The notes beneath the pieces were generated by a model. The model was not told the DNA's origin. It saw only the letters and a program-made list of their open reading frames with translations, and searched no databases. DNA of 64,000 nucleotides from Camellia lanceoleosa (lineage: Eukaryota; Streptophyta; Magnoliopsida; Ericales; Theaceae): the NCBI GenBank assembly GCA_025200525.1, contig CM045758.1, forward strand, positions 1,054,001 to 1,118,000, read 5' to 3'. A program made the translations under genes and the position numbers. Of the stretch, positions 46,440-57,900 are shown piece after piece; position 1 is the first letter of the stretch; each line of letters opens with the position of its first letter.

Positions 46440-47531
46440 CACATGGTTTTTGAATCTGATAAGGTCGTGTTGACCAAAAGATGAGTCTATGTGGGTAAGG
46501 GGTATATGTCAGGTGGTATGTTCAAACTCAATGTAATAACTATTATCCTAAAGAATAATGAGAAAACTTCTTATTCTGCTTATACGTTTGAGTCCCCTAA
46601 ATTATGGCATGATAAGCTAGGTCATGTGAATTTTGACTCTTTGCGTAAATTAATCAAGTTAGATCACATACCATCTTTCAAGATTAATCCAAATTATAAG
46701 TGTAAACCTTATGTAGAAGCAAAATTTATTAGGACTTTATTTCATCATGTTAAAAAAAGTACCAAGCCTTTAGATTTAGTGTATGGTGATGTGTGTGACT
46801 TGAAAGTCATACAATCACGTGGTAGCAATGATTGCACTAAATATTGTTATGTGTATTTGCTTAAAAGCAAATATGACGCAATTGATAAATTTATTCTTTT
46901 TAAGAATGAAGTTGAGAACCAACTAAGCCGAAAGATCAAGACTCTGAGAAGTGATCGAGGTGGAGAATATTAATCACCGTTTATTGAGATTTGTGTTCAA
47001 TTTAGAATTATCCACCAAACTATAGTGTCCTATTCCCCTCAGTCAAATGGTGTTGGTGAGCAAAAAAATAGGACATTAAAGGAAATAATGAATGCAATGT
47101 TAATTAGTTATGGGTTGTCACAAAACTTGTGGAGGGAAGCAATTCTCTTTGCGAATTACATTCTAAATGGAATACCTTGGAAGAAAGTGGACAAAGCTCT
47201 GTATGAATTATGGAACGGCCGCAAGCCTTCTTATAATTTCCTACGAATGTGAGGGTGTCTTGCAAAAGTGGCGGTACCTACACCCATGCAGGTTAAGACA
47301 GGCCCGAAAACCCTAGATTGTAGATTCATTGGTTATGCACAAAATAGTAGTGCATATAGGTTTCTTGTGCATAAATCTGATATTTCAGATATACACAAGA
47401 ATACCATAATGGAGTCCAAGAATGCATCTTTCTTAGAGGACGTGTTTCCTTGTCGAACCCAAGGAGATGATCAAAGTTCTAGAAGGAACTTGAAGATGAT
47501 ACTAGTGATAATGATTAAGATGAGTAGGTAG
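46440..47531 (+). pseudogene. Copia integrase, broken
   Basis: Frames 46491-46973, 47025-47252 and 47268-47531 together cover the zinc domain (KLWHDKLGHVNFDSLRKL), the first catalytic Asp (DLVYGDVCDLKV), the second Asp (LRSDRGGEY) and the Glu block (SYSPQSNGVGEQKNRTLKE, where NGVVERKNR is usual). Stops follow LTKR (46482-46484), GGEY and NFLRM. The C-terminal part reads KTLDCRFIGYAQNSSAYRF. All catalytic residues are visible but the chain is interrupted. Confidence 0.88.
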
Positions 47532-48318
47532 ATGAGCAAAGAAGGAATAAGAGGGCTAGGACTTCCAAGTCCTTTGGCCCAGACTTCTTGACTTATGTAT
47601 TGGAGGAAGAGCGTCGAACTTTCCATGAAGCTGTGACTTCACCTGAAAGTCTTTTGTGGAAAGAAATGATCAAAAATGAAATTGACTCCATCTTACAGAA
47701 CCACAAGTAGTAAGGCTTTGGGGAGTAAATGGATCTTTAGAAGAAAGATGAAAACAGATAGGTAAATTGATAAGTATAAAGCTAGGCTAGTTATCAAAGG
47801 ATACCAACAACGAGAAGACTAAGATTATTTTGATACGTATTCACTTATAACAAAGATAACATCCATTCACATGGTCATTGCAATAGCAGCTTTACGTAGG
47901 CTAGAGATACATCAAATGGACGTAAAGACAGCTTTCTTAAATGGAGATTTAGATGAAGAAATCAATGTGAAGCAACCCGAGGGGTTTTCAGCTCAAGGGG
48001 TAAGGTAACAAAGTCTGTAAGCTTATCAAATCATTGTGTGGTTTGAAACAAACTCCTAAGCAATGGCATAAGAAATTTGACGACGCTATGTTGTTAAATG
48101 GGTTTAGAATCAATGAGTGTGACAAATGTGTATATGCCAAAGACACTGACAGAGGTTATGTCATTTTGTGTCTATACGTTGATGACATACTCATTGTTAG
48201 TAGTAATGATGAGATTATTAGAACTACCAAGAGATTGTTAAACTCTAAGTTTGACATGAAAGATATAAGCCTTACAGATGTAATTCTGGGTATTAAGATT
48301 ACGACAACTACTCTCTAA
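47532..48318 (+). pseudogene. Copia reverse transcriptase, truncated
   Basis: Broken frames show SKWIFRRKMKTD, YKARLVIKGYQQ, HQMDVKTAFLNGDLDEEI and QPEGF, then an open stretch 48034-48318 with MCGLKQTPKQWHKKFDDA and CLYVDDILIVSSND, the YVDD catalytic block. After VILGIKI at about 48300 the rest of RT and most of RNase H are missing. Confidence 0.87.
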
Positions 48319-49021
48319 TGGAGTTGTCTCTCTAGACTATGTAAATTCTAAGGACAATATTACGGATCCGTTAACCAAAGGGTTAACTTGAGAGTTAGTA
48401 GAAACGTCGTCAAGAAGAATGTGGTTAAATGTTACCGGAATGAAAAAACCAACCTAGTTGACTAGAGATTCAAAGATCTAGGTTCAAAGGGATAACCTAA
48501 TTGTGTATAACGGGTAAGTCACTAAAGAGGTAAATCCTCTTACCTATTTCTTTATATAGTGATACCTTGTGGGGGTGAGAGGTTAAGTTAATGTTTTTAA
48601 TGACTTAAGTGATGTGAATAGTCAACCGTGATATAGTGAGGTACCTTATGTAGGTCACCTATGTGCGTGCAAAGTGGGGCCGCTTCTTTAAGAATTAACA
48701 AAGCCGAATTCTTTAAAAACACTCATTGAACCAGGCTAGTGCTCCAGGGCCAAACCAAATACAACAGTGAGAACAAGAATAATGGTTGGAGTAACTCCTA
48801 TGTGAGATCTATTGTCTCGGTTTACACAAACAGCAAAACAGTTCAAGATATCACGTTCACTAGTCAGCCAATAAACCCGATGGTCTTTCATTACGAAAGG
48901 TTGAACGCCACCAACTACCTTTTCTGATATAAGGTTAGTCTGTGTGCTCTCTCTCCGAGTCTTTGTTATTAAACGTCGTCCATTTCTCTTTATTCGGTTA
49001 ATTTTTATTTATGTGGGAGAT
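48319..49021 (+). other. Copia RNase H tail and 3' leader
   Basis: The plus strand reads DYVNSKDNITDPLTKGL just after 48330, the last conserved block of copia RNase H, so roughly 0.8 kb of pol is deleted. Non-coding sequence follows up to the purine-rich ATGTGGGAGAT (49011-49021), which precedes the LTR and probably served as polypurine tract. Confidence 0.7.
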
Positions 49022-50154
49022 TGTTGAAAAAAATGGTTTTATGGTGACTTTAATGTGAAGTTAAAATTGGTCCCAACTAGCGGTTGAGGTGGGATCAAAT
49101 GGGTCTAGATTCTTTGTTTTTAATAAGATCTTTACACCACAAAAAAAATGACAAAAACCATTAAGTATTGAATGAAAAGTTGTCTCATAAAGTTGGCCTC
49201 ATGAATGAGGTATTGGGAATGGTGTGTAACCACTTATCACACATTGATTGTAGAGAAAAGTATTGATAGATATTTAAATCTCAAGTTTTTTGTAAAGGCA
49301 TGAGCCCTTTGGGGCATCTAAATTTTCTGAAGAAAGGAAGTTATAGATACTTTAAGAATAGGCTTAGGTCAAGACTATGGTCTAAGTTAGTTATGCAAAA
49401 AATGACACACGGGCGCGCACGTGTGCGCCACCCGCTTGAACAAGATCGGGCCGAGTCCATGGATCTTATGACCTTGGACTTGGGCTTAAGCTTGGGGCTT
49501 GGGGCTTAGGGTTTGAGACTTGAGGCTTACTGGAATGGGTTAGGTTTGGGCTGGGTTGGATTAGTGGCCCATCAACCTAATCTTTTTTTAACTAGGTCAG
49601 ATTGATGGCTGCAGATATACACACATATGTATATAGAGTGTGTAACTCATACACATATTCCATCAGTTTTCTGTATTTGTTTCAACAGTTTTGCAAAAAT
49701 GAATTCTGCATTTGTTGCTGGAAGACTCCTCATCTCTCTCCCTTTGTGTATAAATTGAGGTCATTCTCTTTGGTTTGAGTACATAATTTTTGCTCTCATC
49801 TTATAGTCAATCTACACATAATTCTTCCTATGTGAGAGAGTGCTGCCATTGTCAATTCGCCAGAGCTGTACAGAATGTGCTTCTGACTTTGCAAGTTCTA
49901 ACCATCATATCCTGAGAAACAGACGTTGTCATACCTCCAGCACCCACGATGAGACGGCGAATCTGTTTTGAGGAGGCTGTAGTATTACATAAGTTTATGT
50001 TTGCTTTCTATACTATTTTATTTCAATATATATTTTTGTTTATCAAGTTGTAATCTCCAGAGTAATCTAGTTCTACAAGTTCTTGTTTTGTAATTTAGAT
50101 TTAATTAAATATGAATCTATTTATATTTATTTAAATTAAACATTTTGCACAACA
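49022..50154 (+). repeat. Copia 3' LTR
   Basis: 1133 bp from TGTTGAAAAAAATGG to TTGCACAACA. A TATA element (TGTGTATAAATTGAG, about 49744-49758) lies in the position seen in the related LTRs at 32638 and 59216. The same family gave the solo LTR at 59216-59907, which is shorter. Confidence 0.85.
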
Positions 50155-51826
50155 ATCTCTTCTTGTTTACGCTTATCTCACTTTCTATCATCACCATTAC
50201 AAGAAGGTTCACACAAGAATTAATACGAACAAAAAAAGCAAAAAAAGACAACAAAAAATACTCATCAAAATAATTGAGCATCTTGGGTAATACTCCATTG
50301 TTCTTGCTTGCTTGGGTATGTGGGTGTGCTTACCGTGGTTGGGTGTTTCAAGGTGAGTGGAAACCTATTTAGATAGTGTGTATAAGATTTGAGTTAAGGT
50401 TATAATTAGAATATGGGAATAGAATGTGTGCACTGATATGCATAGAAATGAAAAGATGTATGGAAATAAAATTTCTTTTAAAATAGTCTACTAAAAGATA
50501 AAACAACAATGATTCATTCCACTAAAAACATCACCTCTAATAGCACTAATGTATTAAAAAAGTAAAAAAAAAAAAAAAATACAACTCCAAGACCAAAACG
50601 TCACCTCATTACTGGCGGGACCCACTGCCACCTAATTAGTGGGAACACTAATTAGTGCTCCCAAGCATTTTTCAAGATAAAATATGCTAAAATAGCTAAT
50701 AAAACAAAATACCATATCTAACTCATAATCATTTCAATTTTCTATCACAATCATCAAATCAATTACAAAAAAAAAAAAAAAGCCAATCAACTTCTCAAAA
50801 ATAATTTTTTTAGTCAGATTAAAATAACCAAATAGTCCACTTCTCAAACAAAACCTAAATAAAACCACACCTAACATAAATACACTTAAAAAGTATAATA
50901 TTTGTGAAAAAAATATTTAAAAAATTCAATAAATACTACAAATACAACAAAAAAAAAATTACAAAATTCAGTACATTTTTCTTCTTTTTATGTATTTATT
51001 AATTTTTTAAAATATTTTTTTACAAATATTTTACTATTTAAATATATCTAAATAAGGTACATATAAAAAAGTAAAAAAATTACTTAAAATTTTGAAAATA
51101 TTCACTAAAAATAAAAAAAAATACGAAAAATAAAAAATTTAATTTTCAAAATATTGAATTTAAAAAATTAAAATCAAATATACTGAATATTTCCGGTGTA
51201 GTTTGCATCTACACTATCTATTAAAGGATGATATTGCACACACACCACCCAATAATTACGTGTTTGATAACCTTGTTTATGATTGTTGATGGATGGTATG
51301 AGTGAGGAGGAGGATTAGAGGAGTTGGCTGTTGATGGTGAAAAGTCAAAGAAAGGTTAGGAACCAAGGAAGGAAGAACTAGAAAAAACGACCCATTACAT
51401 TATATTCTTACATATATACATCTTCACCAAAACATGTTTGTTTTATATTCAGTCACAAAGCCATCAATGGCACCAAATATCTTCATCCAATTGAAGCATG
51501 CATTTTTAACTCATTCCAAGAAAAATCTTTGAAACATTCAGCAGGCAGGTGCTTTGCATAACTGTAAACAATGTATTAACGCAGGACGCAGACACTACAT
51601 TAGCCAGACAACAAATTTGAAAGGAAAAAAAAAATCAAATAAAAAAAATTAGTGAGTCAAAATTTAAGTATTTCACAGACACCCCTTGTTGTCCAAAAGA
51701 TAAAGATATTGTTGACTTCAGATATTGTTAACCACCCTCCTCTGGCCCCCTTCTGTATGCCAACATTATGAAAAGAAGGGTAAAAGGAACTGCTAGAGAA
51801 AGCATTTCCTTCAACTTTCTTGGTCA
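50155..51826. other. AT-rich intergenic sequence and probable 3' flank of the synthase gene
   Basis: No gene motif. A perfect hairpin lies at 50632-50655. The last few hundred bases (about 51430-51826) are the likely 3' untranslated region of the minus-strand gene, though no clear polyadenylation site was fixed. Confidence 0.5.
50632..50655. repeat. Perfect inverted repeat, 10-bp stem
   Basis: CTAATTAGTG, a 4-base loop GGAA, then CACTAATTAG. Confidence 0.85.
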
Positions 51827-51913
51827 TCAGTGTAACGGAAGAGAGTATCCCCGGAGGTACGTAGAATCTACTCCAGATTCCCGCACCAACGCCACTCGCC
51901 CAGTTCTCGCCAC
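51827..51913 (-). CDS. Synthase small subunit terminal exon
   Basis: 28 codons plus TGA (51829-51827): [20 protein letters not shown] to GYSLPLH. It lies 4.36 kb from the previous exon because of the LTR element at 52430-55959. Confidence 0.94.
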   Translation of the reverse strand: MARTGRVALVRESGVDSTYLRGYSLPLH

Positions 51914-54900
51914 CTATAAAATAAATCACAACCAAGTAAGAGGAAGTGCACTAGAATAAAAAATATAAAATAAAAAAGATAAAGATAAAGATAAAGATAA
52001 TGCTTCTGCCTGCTGCAAGACATTCTATATGAAATGATATTATGTTACAACTGCTCTCCAAATAATTTCACCAATTTTTCCTGAAAATTATGATTGCACC
52101 TTGACCAAACTCAGGTGCCCAAAAAGACATGCATATGAGCCTTGTACCCCAAGCACGTATTGTATTTGACAATACATTATTAGAATTTAGACACACGGCA
52201 CAAGGTAAGGTAAGATAAGTGCTGCCAAACCCACTACAAAACAAAACCCAGTTAGTTAGGTCCACATACTAAAACCACCATGAGCAAACGCTCTTCATTA
52301 ATTTATCTATAATAAGGAGGATAGGTTTGGCAAATCTTTCCTAGTGCCACAACATAGATCATCCCTATATATCATAGCGAAGCGATAGTGACTCCATGGA
52401 TGTTGTCCTTGTTTTGGGGTGAACCAAAATATTAGTGTAAGTGATCCATTATTAGTGTAATGCTCCACTATAGTTAGTGTAATGCTCCATTAGTGTAATG
52501 CTCCACTATAGTTAGTGTAATGCTCCACTATAGTTAGTGTAATGCTCCATTAGTGTAAGTGCTCCATTATGGCAACTTGTTTATTGCCCCTATTGTCTCC
52601 TTCTCCTCTCTATAAAGAGAGCTTATTCCTTGTAACTGTAAATATTCAACAGATTATATATATCAATCTATCAATAATACATTAAATTTTCCTACATGGT
52701 ATCAGAGCAAGGTTAAGCTCCTAGTGTTCTTCGCCTTCTGGCGGGCGGCAACCTTTCCTTGGCCGCCCGCCGGACCTCAATCTATTCCGCTTGTGTTTCT
52801 ACGGCCCTTTCACGAGCCTCTGCAGCAGCCCTTTCTACATCTGCCCGTTCTACTCTACGTCGTGCTTCAGCTTCAGTTTTACTAGCAGTAGCAGCTTTCT
52901 CCCTTGCTTCTGAATTCACCCTTTCCCTAGCTTCTGCAGCAGCCTTTTCTGCTCTTTCTCTTGCCTCCGCTGCTGCCCTTTCACGGGCTTCAGCTTGTGC
53001 TCTCTTTCGATCAGGATCACTTGGGGTGAAGATGCAGGCTGCTACTGTTTTCAAGCTCCTTATGTAAGGAGAATGAACTAAGGGTTAAAGTATTGCTTGG
53101 GGGGTTGCATTCCGCCACTGCTTGGTCTCCTTAGGTCCAGCTCAGCAGATGGTCAAATTGCGGCTGCTAAGACTATTCATGCTGTTTCCCAAGGTGGTGC
53201 GAGAAATCAACTTGCTTCCTTAGCAGGTCAAAGAAGGTATTGACCAACCTGCTTCCTTAGCAGGACATATCTCACGCCCTGTAAGTTGTAATTCATTTGG
53301 TGATACTGTGGATACAACAGGCATCTCTAGTCATCATTTAGCAGAATTATGTAATGGTATGGAATCCACAGAAGCAGCCTTGCATCCTGGGGCAACTAAT
53401 GCTGGCCTGCCTAGAGTTCAGAGCCTTGGTTCTGGAGTTTCTCATTTTTTGTTTTTGCATCTGCGGTGGCTGCACCTCTGCCAAGGAGTAGAACCCCTGA
53501 TCCTCAGCTGATTGGAAGGTCTTCAAGTCCTGGTCTTCCTCCTGTGGGTAACAGAGGTTTCCCAGTCGAAAAAGAAGAATATTATTGGCTCCAATGCCAT
53601 GAATGGTCTGTCTTCTAACATGAATGAGCTTGCTGATATTGCAGCTTCTTTAACTGACTTTCATTTGCCACATTTGGATCCAAGTTATATCCAGTGCTTG
53701 CAGAAAAGTTCTGATTATGCAATGCATGTTGCAGTTAATTTGCAGAAGATGGTTATCAGGAGCAATTTACTTGCAAGGTAATACTTCCTTGAAACCCAGT
53801 TCTTCATCCCAGAGAAATCATCTTCTGCCATGTTTGGGAGCTGGTGATTGCAATCTGAAACCTGGGCTTCCTTAGTCCCCTCCTTGAATGGTGTTTGGTA
53901 CACCTCATGGCCTCTTAATGCATAGTAATCTGAGTATTGTTGGGCTTGAATCTGCTGTTGTTGACTATTGTTGGTCTCATGATCTGGGTTGTGGTGGTAG
54001 TACATGCTGTCTAAGCTCAAAGCCATAGCTTCTGTGTCACTGCTTTCATAGTGATGGGTCCCCATTGTTGCACCACCAAAGAAGTCCTCTAGTTTTGGTG
54101 TTGAAGTTGTTGTCATCACTTGTTGTGATTGATTTGTGCTGGTGAGAGCTTCCATTATTTTCTTTTATTTTATTTTTATTCTTAAACAAAACACCACCAA
54201 CAATTTTTTCCAAACTTGTCATTTATTCATCTCAGGGATCAACCCCGATCACATTTTTTACACCAAAAAAAAAAAAAAACCACAACCCATAACCACCACA
54301 AACACCGGCCTCACTTTTTCGCCTCTTCACCAATTCTCTTCCTCTTGCCTTTGTCTTGGGCGTTCCTTGCCGGTACTGCCCACGCCGCCGAGCACGTTCA
54401 CTTCCCGTTGCTCCTCAACCGTCACATATGGCGGCCCTCCAAATCTGAGCATCACGGTGGCCTTCCGCTTCAGCTCCTTGTTCTCGGCCTTCAGCACACA
54501 TATCTCGCCGGGCATCCGTGATACATGCGCTAGAGCAGAGCTGGCTTTTTACCGCGCACCTCATTTGTTCTACTCTGCCGGTTGCGACAGGTTGTTGACC
54601 GCAGTCATGGTCTCCACACATGACCTTAATGTATAATAATTGGCCTCAATATCAGATTGAGCAGCCATTATCTGCTCAACTGCCACCATCGGATAGTTCA
54701 ACGGTGCAAACCCAGGGGGGCTTGGTCCAAGGGCACTTGGTTGCGGTTCCAGGGCCACTGCCCCGGTTATCTCTCTTGTGCACTCATTGAGGTCGAGAAA
54801 GAGAGTAAGACCCCGGGAAGAAGAGGCTATGTTCTGGGTAGCGGAACGGGAAGACGAAGCCATTTTTTTCTGGGCAACAGAGTGTTTCAGCAATACAACT

Positions 54901-57900
54901 CTCAGAAAACGACGAGTTTTTTTTTTCAGAGAGTTTTTCAGAGGTTTCAACTGGTTTGTCTCAGCCTCAGCCTCAGCCTCGCCTTGGTTTAAATAGACAA
55001 GGCCGACACGCGCCTTACGCGCCTCTCAACACCCGACGACAAATCAGCGCGCCTTTTTATGGCTCGACTTTTGATGGCTGTCGGGCACGCCTTTTGATGG
55101 CACGCCTTTTGATGGCACGCCTTTTGATGGCACGCCTTTTGATAAGAATTGGCACACCTTTTGAGGGTGCGACTTTTGAGGGTCCGACAAGACTCGGTAA
55201 ACTGTCCCGACATTGATTCCGGTTAGCTCCTATATGGGTCCGACAAGACTCTGTAAACTGTCCCGACTTTGATTCCGGTTAGCTCCTTTATGAGTCCGAC
55301 AAGACTCGGTAAACTGTTCCGACATTGATTTCGGTTCTCTACTACAACGGTTCGACACAGCCATATAGTGTCTTCTACAACGGTCCGACAAGACCCCGTA
55401 AACTGTTTTTTACAACGGTCCGACATGACCCAATAAACTGTTTTCTACAACGGTCCGACATGACCCAATAAACTGTTTTTCTACAACGGTCCGACATGAC
55501 CCAGTAAACTGTTTTCTACAACGGTCCGACATGACCCTATAAACTGTTTTCTACAACGGTCCGACATGACCCCATAAACTGTTTTCTACAATGGTCTGAC
55601 ACGACCATACAGTGTCTCCTATCTACTTTTATTTGTCAGATTATTTTTCCTGTTTTGTTACTCTCTCCAAACTCAAGTTGGTTAGTACCTACCCTCCTTG
55701 AGTTTGAGGGGGGCTATTAGTGTAAGTGATCCATTATTAGTGTAATGCTCCACTATAGTTAGTGTAATGCTCCATTAGTGTAATGCTCCACTATAGTTAG
55801 TGTAATGCTCCATTAGTGTAAGTGCTCCATTATGGCAACTTGTTTATTGCCCCTATTGTCTCCTTCTCCTCTCTATAAAGAGAGCTTATTCCTTGTAACT
55901 GTAAATATTCAACAGATTATATATATCAATCTATCAATAATACATTAAATTTTCCTACACAAAACAACTCCTGGAGGTTTGCCAGGACTTGTTTCGTGTG
56001 TATCCTTGATCTACTTCATTCTAGATTTGTTTTTTGTGTGTGTAATTGCTCAAGTCCTACAGGTTTTGTGAATTGTTACTGTCAAAACCACAACAACATA
56101 AATATCCAAAAGGATCAAAAAAAATCAAACCCCACAATAACATCCACTCATCCATATTCAAATTTACGACAAGCAAAAAAGATAACAGAAATACATGAGC
56201 GTTCCCAAAGTATTATGCTTGTGATGAGATCTGGACGCAATTTGGGCAAAACAGGAACATTGGGAGACAAACCTCACAAATGCCATAGGGCTCCAATAAG
56301 TTCTGCAATGCAAGCATCTTGTTGAAATCTCCTGTCAGCTGAAACAATTAAGAATGGTAAAATGTTACCAACAGGGAAAAAAAATGTAAAAAAAATATAT
56401 ATATATATATATAAATGAAGGATAAAAAAAATCAAATAAGAACAAAGACAGAAAGAAAGACAACAAACCAATTTTTTTTAGTCAAGACAATGAGCCAAGA
56501 CAGGCATACCAGCATGAGTGGACCTTCAACTAGTTCTAAATTCTACTCCAGATATTTTACCAATTAAAACCTTAGTTTTATTTTTATTTTTTTTTCTTCT
56601 TCTTTAGATCTTCACACAAGAATATTATGTTGCTGATAAGAAAAAGAATATCAATACTCTACCATAAATCTGTAAATTGGAAATCCCTGAAACTTTGCGG
56701 TGTTAAACATAACATTCTGCAGCATTTATCAACAATCCCTATATAAAATAATACCAGACAATTTTCATCTAATGTTTAAAGCAATTTCATGATTCATAGG
56801 TTCTTATGTGGAGAAGCTAGAATTCGCATAAGCATTGCAAGGTCAATTATAAATTTGAGCTGGTTTTAAAATACAGTAGAAAAATTAGTTATATAAAAAG
56901 ATGTCAGTTGTTCTGAAAACATCATCTACATTCTGGGTTTGAGTTTCTCTACAGAAAAATCCATCACAAGATGGCTGAATTAAAAACAACAGATGCCAAT
57001 CATTAATGAAATTAGCTCACAGTTAATAGACAAGGGATGAAGAAGCAATTTGGAAACAGAGCTTTGACATTTAGCCTCGTAGTTATATGCAGAGTTTCAA
57101 CAGATCACTAGACTTGCTAACTAAAAGCCCTACCTCTTGGCAAACGAGGTTCTGATTTTCAGAGTAGAGCAGTAGATATGAAACCTATTGTTTATGGTGC
57201 CTAGCATTTAGTCAATCTTGAGGTTTCTCTGTTAGATAGCTTGATATATATTATTCAGCCCATTTCCTAACATCTTAAGCTTTTGGAAAAATTGGTGACT
57301 TAACAATGTATATCAAAGCTCAAGTTCAGAGAGGCCTTCGGTTCAAGTCTCTCCATTGGCATTTGGCATTCTGTCCCCGTTTGGTTTCTTCTTCTCTGTT
57401 TGGTTGTTTACTTCACCTTCTGTTTGGTTCTCTGTTTGTCTCTCCGCATGCAAGACGGGATTGCACGTGAAGGAGAGTGTTGGATAGCTTGATATATATT
57501 GTTGGGCCCATTTCATAGTAGCTTAAACTTTTAGGAAAATTGGTGAGTAAACATTATCCAAGTCAATGGTGGAATTATTGCATCATTAAAGAGGGAATAG
57601 GATTATGAATAGAACAAGTCAGTCATGGTTCGTGGCTCTTCTTTGTTTGATGTGGTGGATGGTCCCTTTTTTTTTTTTCTTTTTAGTTTTTTGGCGGGGA
57701 GAGGGGATTGGGAGGGGGAATGTATAGACAGTCTTACAGTGGTGTGCAGGATTTGATTAATCTCTCAAAGTAACCGGGAGTAATCCTTCCCTAAGAAAAC
57801 TCTTGACAAAATGAAATGCTAAGATAACAGTCTAGCTTTGGTTTGTACATGTCCTGTGTATGTTGGTGTAACCCTATTTTTGGTGCTTCAAATAACATTA

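Larger units (their letters stand above)
32638..50154 (+). mobile_element. Decayed Ty1/copia element with three nested insertions
   Basis: A copia element (gag, protease, integrase, reverse transcriptase in that order) between a partial 5' LTR at 32638 and a 3' LTR ending at 50154. Nested inside are a gypsy chromovirus (about 33506-38964), a reverse solo LTR (40815-43521) and a forward solo LTR (43899-46434). Gag and protease frames read straight through the two solo LTRs once these are removed. Linking the 32638 LTR to this element rests on LTR similarity and order; the expected flanking duplications do not match. Confidence 0.78.
52430..55959 (+). mobile_element. Short-LTR retrotransposon carrying host-gene fragments (Pack-TRIM-like)
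   Basis: 3530 bp, inserted in the last intron of the synthase gene, antisense to it. It has short LTRs (267 and 245 bp), a tRNA-Met primer site and a G-rich polypurine tract, but no recognisable gag, protease, integrase or reverse transcriptase. The body holds pieces like an auxilin-like protein (minus), a Pumilio protein (plus) and an ANT-lineage AP2 factor (minus), plus an unidentified minus-strand ORF and two tandem-repeat blocks. The LTRs read as identical apart from one 22-bp unit, so insertion was recent. Movement would need proteins from an autonomous element. Confidence 0.88.

Noticed and set aside
52759..53067. Plus-strand Ala/Ser-rich 102-codon frame
   Set aside because: It is the antisense shadow of the EARERA coiled-coil reading, which has the family-like pattern.
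53781..54155. AP2 reading frame as a working transcription factor gene
   Set aside because: Both AP2 DNA-binding repeats are absent, and it sits inside an LTR element abutting a Pumilio fragment of opposite strand.
55375..55615. 36-bp repeats resembling a CRISPR array
   Set aside because: Units are head-to-tail without unique spacers, inside a retroelement.
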